From Theobroma cacao (Eukaryota > Streptophyta > Magnoliopsida > Malvales > Malvaceae), in contig NC_030853.1 of assembly GCF_000208745.1 (NCBI RefSeq), forward strand, positions 3,017,129-3,081,128: a stretch of 64,000 nt of DNA. The letters are read 5' to 3'. The position numbers were made by a program, and so were the translations under genes. How positions within the stretch are numbered: the stretch's first letter is position 1; each line of letters opens with the position of its first letter. The notes under the pieces were generated by a model. It searched no databases and was not told the origin of the DNA. It saw nothing but the letters and a program-made list of their open reading frames with translations. Shown piece by piece: positions 24,935 to 37,143 of this stretch.

Positions 24935-25460
24935 ATTAAAAAATATAATGCTCAAATAAGTTTCTGAATTATTTAAAAAAATTTAAGTAAATTTTTATTA
25001 TTTTGTTACGTTTAATTAAGTCACTATATTTTTATTTTAAGTTAAATAAGCTCTTTTAATTAATAATTTATTAATTATTATTAATTAAAATATCATTTAT
25101 TATTTTATATTTATATGACACTAATATAATATTAATATAAAAAATAAAATATATCATATTATCATATTATTATATCAAATTAATATGTCACGTTATCATC
25201 AACAATCATATGTCAACATATTACATTATCATCAATTATAATATATTAATATGTCACATCAATATTATGATGTATACATAATGATAAATAATATTTTGAC
25301 TAAATTAAGCATTAACCATAAGAGTTTATTTGATTAAAAATAAAAAGTTAAAAGATTATTTGATTTAAAATAAAAGTGTAAGAGTTTAATTGAGAGCAAG
25401 TAAAAGAATTTACTTGTATTTTCTTAAATAGTTTTAAAATTTTTTTAAAATATTATGCCT
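24935..25460. repeat. AT-rich dispersed repeat, copy 2
   Basis: Shares motif order and phrases such as TTTGATTAAAAATAAAA with copies at 5395-5810 and 46150-46460. One end (AAGTTTCTGAATTATTTAAA) and the other (TTTTCTTAAATAGTTTTAAAA) are roughly inverted. Probably a MITE family. Confidence 0.45.
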
Positions 25461-25689
25461 ATTAAAAATATATAAAATGAAACTTCTAAATCCACTAATT
25501 TCAATTAATAAAAAGATAATTTCATTTTTAAATGAAATAATAAAAAGATTTATATTTAATGTAATCTCGATAAATACATATCGATATATATATCGATATA
25601 TATATATACACATCGACAAATACATTCCAACTTAGCGAAAGACCAAAAAGAAAAAGAGAAAAACACGGAAAGTCAGTTTGAAAATCAAT

Positions 25690-26320
25690 GAGCTCCGGTC
25701 CAACAGATTGCCCCACTGCCGTCAGATTAAACTAAAGGGTCGGGGGTTGGAAATCTTGGCCGCCCGTTTGCATGAAAAAGGAAAACAATGGGGAGGGGGG
25801 AAGGGTTTCCGACAAAACAAAGAAAACACGTTGCATTGTTTGGCTAAGAAGGGGAGAGGAGCGGACCGGAGGGGAGGCGGCGTCTTTGTTTTCCCTTTCT
25901 CCCCCTGTTTTTTCCTTCATTGCGCTTCTTTCAGGGCAATTTCTCCTCTCAAATCTAAGGATCGCCTTCTTCCTTTCAATAATAAGAAGCAAAACAGCTT
26001 TTGCTTTTTCATTTTGGAGACCCAAATCCTACATTCTTCCTTCCCGCTCTCCAAAGGTATGTAGTTTTCTCTTTTCTGTTTGGTTCCCGCGAAAATGGAT
26101 GCCAGAAAGGAAACTTTTTCTTTCTTTCTTTCTTTTTTTTGAAGATTTTGCCATTTCGAAGTTCTCGAATCAAACAGGACGAGTTGTTCGTTCATGCCTT
26201 TCTGACTGGTTGTTGTTTTTTTTTTTTCCATCTGGTTTTTCTAGTCAGATCTTTGGAGAATTTTTTTTTTATCTTGGTTTATTATTCGTCGAAACAACAA
26301 CTTAGCGAGATCCGTTGAAC
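25690..26320 (+). promoter_or_regulatory. 5' leader and promoter-proximal region of the aspartate kinase gene
   Basis: GC-richer, CT-rich region just before the kinase ATG. A possible 5'-UTR intron runs from the donor AAAG|GTATGT (26057) to an acceptor CTTAG at 26301-26305. This would leave 15 nt of leader before the ATG; the acceptor is weak. The many open frames on both strands here are unlikely to be proteins. Confidence 0.35.
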
Positions 26321-29300
26321 ATGGCGGCTTGTTCGTTGCAATCTTCTGGTGTGGAAACGGCTCCGTCTCATCTTTTTCCGAAGCAGAGGTCTTTACCGTG
26401 CCGATCGGCATTGCCGAGTCAGCTCAATTTTGCTGCATTTCGGTCTTCCAGTTCTTCAAACTTATGTTGGAATCTAAGACATTGTTGCAAAAGTAGAGTT
26501 TTTAAAGTTAGTTGCCAAGGAGGAAATGTGGGTGTGATTGAAAGGAATGAGATTGAGGAAGCAGGTTCCGGAGAAGCAGATAATCAATTGACGTGTGTAA
26601 TGAAGTTCGGTGGATCATCTGTGGCTTCCGCCGAGCGAATGCGAGAGGTTGCTGACCTTATACTTAGTTTCCCCAATGAAAGGCCAGTCATTGTCCTTTC
26701 TGCTATGGGAAAGACGACCAATAAGCTTTTGCTGGTAATCCTTATTTAATTTGGATTTTATTTTTTTTTTTACTCTTTAATTTTTTGGACTCTAGAACTA
26801 GAAGGTTTTTATATGAAATTGGGTTTTTTTTTTTTATTTCTTTGGTTGATTGTTAGGCTGGAGAAAAGGCAGTTAGCTGTGGCGTCACTAATGTAGATAC
26901 TATTGAAGAGTTGAGCTTTATAAAAGAGCTGCATTATAGGTAAGAACAAGGGCAAGAATTTTTTATTCACTTCTTTGCTTTCGGTTGTAAAAGTAAGGAG
27001 TTTTAATGTAAATTTATTATCTCTTATATTCAATTTTAATACCCAGGACGACAGATGAGCTTGGAGTGGACAGGTCTATTGTTGATGGTGAGTTTATAAT
27101 CTGCTCTTAAGATCAATTCTTCGATCTTTCTAACCTCAAGAAACTTTTTGCTTCGTTCAGTTTATCATCATATCTCCTCTTCTTGTCTTTTACTGTATGC
27201 TTGCTTATGCTGGTTGCCGTCTTTCCTTTTTTGCATAAAAAACCTTTTTGCAGGACACCTAGAAGAATTGGAGCAGCTCTTAAAGGGAATTGCTATGATG
27301 AAAGAGTTAACATTACGAACCAAAGACTATTTAGTTTCATTTGGCGAGTGCATGTCTACGAGGATTTTTGCGGCATATTTGAATAAAATTGGTGTTAAGG
27401 CCCGCCAAGTATGTTTCTTTGTCTTCTTTCATCCCATATCCAAATTTATAAGTTGTTGGTCTGGTTGCTAGGTAATTTAACCAGTTGTTTAGTTTTCATC
27501 AAGAAAACTATTTTGCACTTCTTTTTTGGATAAAACATTCCTAAGAATATCTTTGTGGTTCAAAATACAAATCAGCATTCATTACGATACTTAATTTCTG
27601 CATGCTTCATTTTTTATCATCATTGATGCAATGTACTGTATTCTCTGTGTTTCCTCACAGCCACCATCATAAGGAGTGCAAATTATAACTCAGTGTCCTG
27701 TATTGCAGTATGATGCCTTCGAAGTTGGTTTCATTACCACTGATGACTTCACCAATGCGGATATTCTGGAAGCAACTTACCCAGCTGTTGCAAAAAGGTT
27801 AAATGATGATTGGATCAGTGATCCTGCAATCCCAATTGTCACTGGTTTCCTTGGAAAGGTATAACAGCTGCTGGTATTTTTTTGAAATGATTTCATTTTT
27901 AAACAAGAGTCTTTGAGGTTTGATAATCTTTATATCTTGTTAACTTCTAATTGTAGGGCTGGAGATCTTGTGCAATTACTACATTAGGTAGGGGTGGGAG
28001 TGATTTGACAGCCACAACCATTGGAAAAGCTTTGGGGTTGCGAGAAATTCAGGTCAGTGCATATGTTCAAGGCCTGAACATGTACAAGTCATAAACCTGC
28101 TGAGGCACAAACATAGCCCATGCCATTTTTTCTCATCTTTTGCTGAGATGGATACTACCTTTTTCTTAATCAACAAGCATCTATATGTGTAAATGTACGG
28201 TGGACCAAAAGTTGTAACTAAAACAAATACTCACAAGCTTATACCCTGTTTCCAGCGCGATGTACCTTTTTTTTGCTTGAACAAGGTATAACAATATTCT
28301 TTTATTCATTACAGGTATGGAAAGATGTTGATGGAGTTTTGACCTGTGATCCTAACATATATCCATGTGCAGAACCTGTCCCATATCTAACATTTGAAGA
28401 GGCTGCTGAACTTGCTTATTTTGGTGCTCAGGTATTATATTCATATGCTGCTGTTGTTTTCCTCTCCTTTTTTTTTTTTTATTAACTATCAAGTGCTCCC
28501 TCTGATAAACAATACATATATGCGTGTGAGTGTGTGTGCCTTTGGGTGCAATTATCATTTAATTGATCTAAGCATGGCTAACTGAGTGATATTTGGATGT
28601 TTGTCTTCCCCTTCTTCAGGTTCTGCATCCACAATCCATGAGACCAGCTAGAGAGGGTGATATTCCTGTTAGGGTTAAAAATTCTTACAATCCTAATGCT
28701 CCAGGAACTCTTATCACCAGGTTTAGAGATATGAGTAAGGTTTGTGCAGCTAATTGCTTGCATAGTGTTCTTTAATGAAATTTGAACTGCTTTAATTATT
28801 CTTTTGAGTACTTGCAGGCAGTGCTCACCAGCATTGTTTTGAAACGGAATGTGACCATGTTGGATATTGTCAGCACACGCATGCTTGGTCAATTTGGCTT
28901 TCTTGCAAAGGTTGGAAGGCCATGTCCTAATTTTAATAATGCTCTTTGTTCACTTGGTTTTTCTATTATGCAATTGATTTGTATTTTTTAATCTGTCCAG
29001 GTCTTTTCGATCTTTGAAGATTTAGGTATCTCAGTAGATGTTGTAGCTACTAGTGAAGTCAGTATTTCCTTGACTTTGGATCCATCAAAACTTTGGAGCA
29101 GAGAGTTAATTCAGCAGGCAAGCGTATGATACCATTCTTCGTGCTTTAACTGATAATATCATGTACAAATTTTATACTTGATCTGCCGAAGGATTCTGAG
29201 CGATGTCCACTGTTTTTATATTTTCTCTTGACAGGAACTTGACCATGTTGTCGAAGAACTTGAGAAAATTGCTGTTGTCAATCTGCTTCAGCATCGATCC

Positions 29301-30101
29301 ATCATTTCTCTCATTGGGAACGTCCAGAGATCCTCACTTATATTGGAGAAGGTACTGACTGCATTATCTTCTCTCATATTGCTTACAAACCAGCGTAAAA
29401 CTTTTAAATCAACTTCTAATTTGATTTGAAGAGATTCAGAGTAAGCAAGCATGGGGCTTGTCTTTAATGAAGGTTCCAAGGTTGCATTATCACTGCATTG
29501 GATGTCAATCTTGTTTATGAATCTATTGTTTTGGTATTCATTGTTAGTTGAATATTGTGACAGGCATTTCGTGTTCTTAGGACCAATGGAGTCAATGTTC
29601 AAATGATCTCTCAGGGTGCATCTAAGGTCTCTCCTACACAACTCTATTTCTCTTTCAGTTTGACTTTGCATGGTATGATATTAATTACTTATGTTGCATC
29701 ACTCTCTTTGCCATCAGTGCCCTAGCTTGCGCCTGTAAGCATAATTAAAATTGACAATTACATATGTTTAGTGCCCTGAAGCTGCCGCTTTCTTTCAGAG
29801 GACTTTCTCAAAGCAACATTCCATGTAACCCACCTTTATATGAAACTAGATATCAGTTCCAATGGGCTGCCACTCTCTAAATACAATAGACTCACTGAAA
29901 ACACCATTCCATCTAAAACATGGGATGTTTTTGTACCCATTTAACTCACAACTTCTGGGTTTTACTTCTTAGGTTAATATATCCTTGATTGTACACGACG
30001 ATGAAGCAGAGCAGTGTGTCAGGGCTCTTCATTCAGCATTCTTTGAAAGTGATCTCTCCGAATTACATCAATGTGGTTCTGCAAATGGTTCTGCCAATTG
30101 A
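26321..30101 (+). CDS. Monofunctional aspartate kinase, chloroplast, 13 exons
   Basis: Phosphorylates aspartate to aspartyl-phosphate, the first step to lysine, threonine, methionine and isoleucine, in plastids. Exons: 26321-26734, 26857-26939, 27047-27087, 27254-27408, 27709-27858, 27957-28052, 28315-28431, 28620-28739, 28818-28910, 29001-29117, 29235-29351, 29564-29626, 29973-30101; 564 residues with every junction in frame. The N-terminal 80 or so residues are Ser-rich and act as a plastid transit peptide. The kinase signature [11 protein letters not shown] (Lys95) is followed by [19 protein letters not shown] and [14 protein letters not shown]-terminal ACT domains include [21 protein letters not shown] and [17 protein letters not shown]. 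There is no homoserine dehydrogenase domain, so this is the lysine-sensitive monofunctional type. Intron 10 has either a GC donor (CAG|gcaagc) or a GT donor 6 nt downstream that would insert Ala-Ser. Confidence 0.96.
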
Positions 30102-30344
30102 TGAGAAAGCTACAGGATTCTTGATATGAATTCATTTTGATTTAGTAAGCTTAGGAGTTTTATTCTTGCACCAAGATGTAACACTATAAGTGTAGGGTCA
30201 CATAGTTGGTAATGGATGATTTTACTATTTGCCTGATATTGCTAAGTTTTCCATATGAATTTAATGGAAAAAAGTTTGCCCTTTGTTCCATCTCAATGCC
30301 TTTAAGACAAGTAGGGATCGAGGATCAGAATTTTTATGAAATAT

Positions 30345-31177
30345 TGATATGGAAGATTGGAACTTTAACTAAGATCCCAGAGACGTTAAGACTTGTTTGT
30401 AGAAAGACTAAGCAAGTTTAACTTTAAATATTTACGAATAATGCAAAAAGGAAAATAACTAAACTTGAAAAAAAGAATTTTGAAAAAAAAAATAATTATA
30501 TTATTCTGAGAGAAAAATAAAGATCTATGATTTTAAGCAAATAAGTTAAATTGTTAGAAAGGTTGAATTATTGACTACTTGGGCAATTTGATTTTATAGC
30601 TTTAGCCTTTCCCTAAGACCTTAGGTTGTAATTTTTTAATTTTTTAATATAGTTTTTCTTAATCTTAAAATAACTTTACTTCTATTGTCTAGTACAAATA
30701 GAGTAGTTAATAAGATATTTAAATAAAATAAATATTTTATCTCTAGGTTAAACATTGTTAGCCTAAAGTCTTAATACAAGTAAAATAAATAATAATAATA
30801 ATAATACACAAGAGTTCTAATTCTAATCAAACTTTTTTTATGTGAGCAGTCCTCTTGTAATTGGGCTTCTTATGTAAATCTTTCTTATGTGTGACGTCCT
30901 TGCACTCGGCCCACAATCCTGTGAGATTGGGTGGCACGATATATCTATGGCCTGATGAAGTGCGGTCCAATGGCTCATGGCCCTCGGGTTTGCATATGCG
31001 TGGGGTGTTTGGAAATCCCCAATCGATGGTGGCCTGATGCTAGTTGTGTCGATGTGCCCTCAAGTGATGTCACCTCATGCCCAAGTCGTGCCCTTGGGCA
31101 CTTTGCGGCACAAGTCTGTACTGTTGGTTCGAGCTCTCCATCAAGCTGGACTAGTCACGAGCTCTCAGATCATGACA
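30345..31177 (-). repeat. Left LTR (3' LTR of the minus-oriented element)
   Basis: Shares long segments with 35473-36204, for example GGTGGCACGATATATCTATG and CCAATGGCTCATGGCCCTCG. It ends GATCATGACA, followed immediately by TTTTCCTTTAC, the complement of the polypurine tract. Confidence 0.85.
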
Positions 31178-32047
31178 TTTTCCTTTACTCGATCTAAGCA
31201 ACACCCTCATTGCCTTGTGGTCTCTCTCCACCACAAGTTTCAGTGGGTTCCCCATGAATGTTGTGGGTTCATTCGAGATAGTCCCCCATTAGCTATCTCG
31301 GGAGCAGTCCAAATGTTTTCCGCCATGTGGATGTCTAGCTCGTGGTTGGCCTGTGACGTCCAAGTACATGGTTCCCATCTGCATGGTGTCCTCGTTTGCA
31401 ACACACATACGAGGGATTTGAACTTGAAATCTGGATTGTCAATCCAGTGCTAAAGCTCCATTGTTCAAATTGCCTAGTTTGGAAGTCACATTGTGCAACT
31501 TCCTAGCATTTGTTAGCTACAAGTGCAACTCTTTGTTCGAGACCTCTAACAACCTCTATCAATTGTCATTGTTGCTATTGCATAGCTACCATCAATTCAT
31601 CTAATCCCATATTGCAGCGAATTAAGTTGTTCATCTATTGTGCCATTCCTTACGAAGCTCATTGCTATTGGACTCCAACTGATCGATGCTGCTTTTGAAA
31701 TATTCCAAGTTGCTCTACACTTTGTCGTTGATAATTGTCTTAAGGAAAGATATGCGATTATCCAATGCTTGTAAAATTTTCTCAAACTTGTAATGCTCTG
31801 CTACACTTGTGTGTGTAGTATTTATGTTTGCAATGCTCACACTATCTTGAACCAAGGTGTTTAAGCGTGATATGATTTGGTTACTAATTAATGTCATCTC
31901 CTTTTCAAAACTCTTCCATCTTTTTCTAGCTTTCACGATAACTTTGATTCAAAATAAATTTCTATTTCTCTACTGGTGCCTTAGGGTTTGATAATTTACC
32001 TTAAACCAATTTTTCCTTAAAATTAGGACTTCCCTAAATATTTATGG

Positions 32048-35000
32048 TAGACTTGGCAATTTTGGACATAACACGATAACACACGAAGTTAAACAGGTTT
32101 TGGTTTAGTTTTATCGTGTTTCATGTTTTAATCATGTCAGACGTGAGTAACATGTTTAAAACACATTTAATTAATCATGTTAATCATGTTATAATGTTTA
32201 AACGTGTATACATGATACGTTTATCAATCCATTAAAATTAATAGCTAAATACTATTTTAACTTTATTTATATAATTATAAACAATTATTCTAAAAGGTTT
32301 TTTGAATTTCTTAAGGATAATAATGTAATGATGCCTAAACCCTAATTTTTTCTTTTGCTTTCTTTTCATTTGGGTCTTTTTTGTCACATGATAAACCCCT
32401 TTCTTCCCTTCTTTAGTTCTTCTTCTTTCCCTATTCTACTTTCTCACTAATTTCATCGAAAATTTCATTGTTTATTTTATTCTTCTACTTCCTATCTGAT
32501 TATTTCACTAATATTCCAAAAAAAAAAACCCAAAAAATCTAACCCTAAAAGCCTTCTTTTCCAATTTGACGGTGTTGATTGTGCTAGTTTTGTAGCATTA
32601 TCAATTCTAATAGAGAAGGGTTTTGAGAGACATACTTGAGGTAAGAATGCTAAACCCGTTAGTTTGATTTCTTTCATGATCCCATTGCCTAAACCTAACA
32701 TTTGATATCAATTTTCTTTCAATGTAGAACTCCTATATACTCTTTCACACAAGCAGTAACAAATATAAAAGAATAACTCGAAAGAAGTAACATAACATCT
32801 ATCAAATTAATTTCTTTCTTTTTATGTATTTCAATTTTCCTAAAGCTGTCATATGGAGAATCATGAAATAGACAGTATTTTATTTAAAACCATATGGTGG
32901 ATCTTGATATGACTTTTTTTATCACATTTAGAATACTAGTTGACATTTGCTGGTTGTAACTGGCTGGAACAAGTCTCTCTCCTTTATCTAGGCTAGACAC
33001 TTGCATCGACATCTTGTAATTTTGTTGATGTAAATGCATAATGGTTTTGTTTTTTTTTAAATGATTGTATGTTGGAGATCTTTATGTTGCTTGGTGATTG
33101 AAACTTATATTCAATTACAAGCTTAATGATAGAGCTTCGGCAAATCTATCATAATGACAGTAGCAATGGCATTTAAAAAAAATTCAATTTATTTAAACAG
33201 AGTTATTGTCTACTTTTGAGGTGAATTATGTTTCCAATTTTGTTGAGCACATTGTTCTATTTATTATCTAGATTCAAAAATGTCAAACTTAATATAAAAA
33301 AAAAGGTTTTCTGATGTTATTTATGTTGTTGATGTTTGTAGATGAAATATGACAATATCAATATTTCTGTTGAATCAAATATTCATTTTGTAGAGGAATC
33401 TGATTACTGTGTACAGGTAGATGAGGTAGGATAGACAGATAAAAGGAAGCCATGCCAATGCAAAAAACGAAAGTTAACTTCAAAGGTTTGGGCATTTTTT
33501 GAATGTTTGTAAAGAAAAAACTTAAGTGATGGAAAACCAAAAGCAAAATGCAAGCTCTGTGGGCATGTTCTAAATTGTGAAAGCAACTATGGGACAGGTA
33601 ATTTGAAACGTCATAATGAAAATTGTATTAGGAAAGACACATGTGATACAAGTCACGTGATATTTTCAAAGGAACATAATTCAATGTTAATGAGGTCTTT
33701 AAAGTTTGATCTTGAAAAGTTTCGTGAATTAGTGGCAGTTGCAATTGTGATACATAATTTACCTTTATCATTTGTGGAGTATACTAGCATTAGGTTTATA
33801 TTGTCTTATTTGAGTGAAGACATTGTTATGATCTTTAAGAACACTGTTAAAGCTGATTTAATTAAGATGTATAAAAGAAAAAGATGTAAGATATAATACT
33901 TGCTTCAAGAATCACTTGGTAGGATTGATTTGACTTTTGATTTGTGATTTCTATCGTTACTGATGGGTATATATGTCTTACTGTTCATTTTGTTGACAAA
34001 AATTGGGTTCTATAGAAAAGAATCTTGAATTTTTCCTTTTTGCCACCTCCACACAATTGTAATTTTTTTATTTTTGAAATATTATTTTTATTGAAATTTA
34101 ATATTTTTTGCTATTTTTTGTTTTAATAATTTTTAATTATATTGGTTTTATTAATTAGGAGTTTAACAATTTTCAAGGTGAGTTTGGGGCTGTTAAGAAC
34201 AAATCTCAACTAAAGTAATATTTGGATGAACAAAGGATTGAAACGACAATAGAATTAGATATTTTACAATTTTGGAAGACAAATCAACTTCATTATCCTG
34301 AGCTTTTTGCCATGGCTTAAGATATCTTGACCATTCCTACATCGGCTGTAGCTTTCGAATATGCTTTTAGTATTAGTGGTAAAGTTCTTAATCAATATTG
34401 GAGCTCACTTAAATCAGATGTTGTGGAGGCAATTTTATGTTGTAAGGATTGGCTATTTAGGGAAATTGGTAATACATTCTTTCATTTATTTTTGGTTATA
34501 TTTCTGGTGTTTAAATGCATGATTAGAGTAATTTTGATTTATTTACATGTTTTTAATAATATATTTTTTATATTGTAACATCTGTAGAAACAAAAGTGAA
34601 CAATTTTAACGCGGATGTCATGAATTTAGATATTAGTAAAGAAGAAATGGCATCATCCAAATGCTCTAATACTATTGATGTCATTTAATCATTAATGAAA
34701 GGTAATGCTTTAAACCAAATATTAAATTTTGTTTAACTTTTTTTTTTATTTTGATATAATGTTATTAATATATTGTTTCCCTTTCATTATTAGGTTTTGT
34801 GACATTGGAAGGATGTGACATTGACGAGCGAGTTTTCAATTTTGGTTTTGGTGTTTGGAATTGTTCATGGTTGATGATGTGGTTAATAATATTTATTTAA
34901 TTATGGTTGAAAATTATGGATGATTTTAGATGTTATTAGTATTTTAAGATTAGATGTTAATGATGGATTTTATTAATATGATAATGAATTTTATATATGT

Positions 35001-35356
35001 TATATATATATTAAATTTTATTATATTAGATGTTATTATTATTTTGTTATAATTATTTTTATAATTATTAATTTTAAATTTGAATAATAAAATTATATTT
35101 AATTATAAATATTTTAATTTAATTGTATTAAACGTGTTAATCGTGTTAGGAAAAAATTATGTTTAATAATGTTTATTATTCGTGTCGTATCATATAAAAA
35201 ATTTCAGCACGTTCAATAAACGTGTTAGTAATGTCGTGTTACACAATTATTAAGTATAGCTGTATACGTGTTTTCAAATGTTGACATGAATAATTATTCG
35301 TATTGTGTCGACACGATTAATATACGGAACACAAATTACCAGGTTTGCCAACCTTA
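32048..35356 (+). mobile_element. Defective hAT transposon nested in the LTR element
   Basis: The imperfect terminal repeats are TAGACTTGGCAATTTTGG at the left and, inverted, TAAGGTTGGCAAACCTGG at the right. Both sides carry many subterminal CGTGTT/AACACG copies, as in hAT elements. Transposase pieces lie inside on the plus strand. I could not find a matching 8-bp duplication, so the exact ends or the flanks have decayed. Confidence 0.7.
33480..34480 (+). pseudogene. hAT transposase remnant: BED zinc finger and C-terminal dimerisation domain
   Basis: At about 33530-33640 a BED-type finger reads KCKLCGHVLN...NLKRHNENC (C-x2-C ... H-x4-C). It is followed by a decayed segment up to a DNA-binding-side stretch (IYVLLFILLTKIGF region, near 33970-34060). 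At 34150-34465 lies a hAT dimerisation domain with FWKTNQLHYPELFAMA, then a stop, then TIPTSAVAFEYAFSISGKVL and VEAILCCKDWL. Several stops occur, and most of the catalytic RNase H-like core is deleted. It resembles plant BED-type hAT (RICESLEEPER-like) transposases. It is not functional. Confidence 0.8.
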
Positions 35357-35472
35357 GCTTTCCAGACGCACTTAGGTCGACTAACCTATCACTCCTCTAG
35401 ATCGTTTCCTAGCTTTAATATCACCAAGGGAAAGATGGGGCTTTTGTTGCCTAACATAATTGTGATGCCACT

Positions 35473-36204
35473 TGTTATGAGCTTGGAACTTTAGTTAAGA
35501 TCCATGCAACACTTAGACTTATATATAGAAAAACTAAGCAAGCTTAACCTTAAATATTTGCAAATAATGTAGAAGTGAAAATAACTAAACTTGAAGAAAA
35601 TAACTTTAGGAAAAAATAATTATATTATCCTAAGCAAATAACCTAACTTGATAGAATGCTTGAATTATTGACTACTTAGGCAATATGACTTTATAGCCTT
35701 TCCCTAATACCTAAAGGTGCTATTTACAATATAATTTTTCTCAATCCTAAAACAACCCTATTTCTATTGTCTAATACAATTAGGGTAGTTAACAACAAAC
35801 TTAAATAAAATAAATATTCTATTCCTAAGTAGAACATTACTAACCTAAAGTCTTAGTGCAAGTAAAATAAATAATAATAATACACAAGAATTCTAACCCT
35901 AATCAAACTCTTTTTATGTAAGCAATCCTCTTGTAGTTGGCCAAGATCGTATGAGATAGGGTGGCACGATATATCTATGGCTTGATGAAGTACCACCCAA
36001 TGGCTCATGGCCCTCGGGCTTGCACGTGTGTGGGGTGTCTGAAAATCCCTAATCGATTGTGGCCCGAGACTAGTTGTTTATGGGCCCTTAAGTGATGTTG
36101 CCTCAAGCCTAATTTGTGCCTTTGAGCACTTTGCGGCACAATATGTGCTGCTGGTTTGAGCCCTTCATCGAGCTAAACTAGTCATGGGATCACAGACCGT
36201 AACA
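35473..36204 (-). repeat. Right LTR (5' LTR of the minus-oriented element)
   Basis: Counterpart of 30345-31177. On the minus strand it starts TGTTACGGTCTG and ends GCTCATAACA, followed directly by the primer-binding-site-like AGTGGCATCACA (35472 downward). Confidence 0.85.
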
Positions 36205-36850
36205 AATATGATGCAGCTGTACCCATTCAAAAGAAATGGGTTAGTAGTGTTGGATGGTTTTCCCAAGTAAAAAAAAAGACAAATCTTATTCCCAACTCAA
36301 TTTTGTCTTCTAGTTAAATTATTTAACTGCACAGTTTTATTTAAAAGCGAATATTCGATGGATGTAGTTTTGAAAAGTTAAAAATTAAATTAATCTAATG
36401 TTTATAAAAAAATAATTGAATCGATTGAACTATATTTTAATTCATTTTATTATGAATAGGGATGGGTATTCGATCACTATGATTTTAAAATTTAAAAAAT
36501 TAAATTAATCTAATACTCTTAAAAAATAATCGAATTGATAGAATTATATTTTAAGATTGAAATAATCGAAATTGAGTTATATTCAATAGATTTTACTAGT
36601 TTTTTAATATTATATATAATATAAATATTAATTAAAAATATGTAATAATATATAATATAAAATATATTTAAAAAATATTATTAATGGTTAATTTTTCATT
36701 ATAAAATTTGGACAAACAACCAAAAAAAATTAACCACATAAACTAAAATAAGTAATCGATTAAAACTGAAAACGAATTCAATTGATTTTGATGAATTTAT
36801 TCGCTTAAAACCGATTAATATTAGTCCGTAATTATCAGCTTCAACGAAAA
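36205..36850. repeat. AT-rich segment with an imperfect ~118-bp tandem duplication
   Basis: The phrase AAATTAAATTAATCTAATnnTnnTAAAAAATAAT(T/C)GAAT recurs at about 36382-36435 and 36500-36550, preceded by ATTCGAT in both copies. The CGATTAA-rich sequence resembles hAT-type non-autonomous elements. Ends not resolved. Confidence 0.45.
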
Positions 36851-37143
36851 CTTTGGAAGGAAAAGCCCAATTTACATCTCCAACTAAATAAGGCCTTAAT
36901 AGGCCCAGTTTTTGGGATCAGGCTTTCACTGGGCTAATTTTTGATTCAGTCTTTAACGGGCTTAAGCAGTGTCACCCGACAGCCCAATTAAGTTCTTTTG
37001 AGAGGGTCGAGCTCTAACGTTCTTACTTTCATGGAGCTTCAGCGGAAGCCCAAGCAAACTTTCCAACTATATAAGACTCAGGCCTCGCAAGTGGCGAGTC
37101 TCTTTAGCCTTAGGGTTGGTTCGCAGAGCCTGATTCGGAGCTC

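Larger units (their letters stand above)
30345..36204 (-). mobile_element. Non-autonomous LTR retrotransposon with 5-bp target duplication
   Basis: Two direct repeats of about 0.73-0.83 kb (30345-31177 and 35473-36204) begin TG and end CA. They are flanked by identical AATAT at 30340-30344 and 36205-36209. Orientation is minus: next to the right LTR, the minus strand reads AGTGGCATCACAATT, a decayed match to the tRNA-Met primer site TGGTATCAGAGC. Next to the left LTR the minus strand has a purine tract AAAGGAAAA. Without the hAT insertion the interior is only about 1 kb. It keeps a gag-like, coiled-coil-like minus-strand frame (about 31936-31715, MKARKRWKSFEKEMTLISNQ). No protease, reverse transcriptase or integrase is seen. 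The LTRs have diverged by many substitutions and indels, so the insertion is old. Confidence 0.85.

Noticed and set aside
25732..26231. Several open frames on both strands before the aspartate kinase ATG
   Set aside because: They are low-complexity products of the CT-rich leader, overlap one another and resemble no protein.
31400..31450. tRNA-like phrase (gggatttgaacttgaaatct)
   Set aside because: No cloverleaf can be drawn around it; it belongs to the interior of the LTR element.
34327..34578. Possible independent small gene in the LTR element
   Set aside because: It is the hAT dimerisation domain of a broken transposase, not a separate gene.
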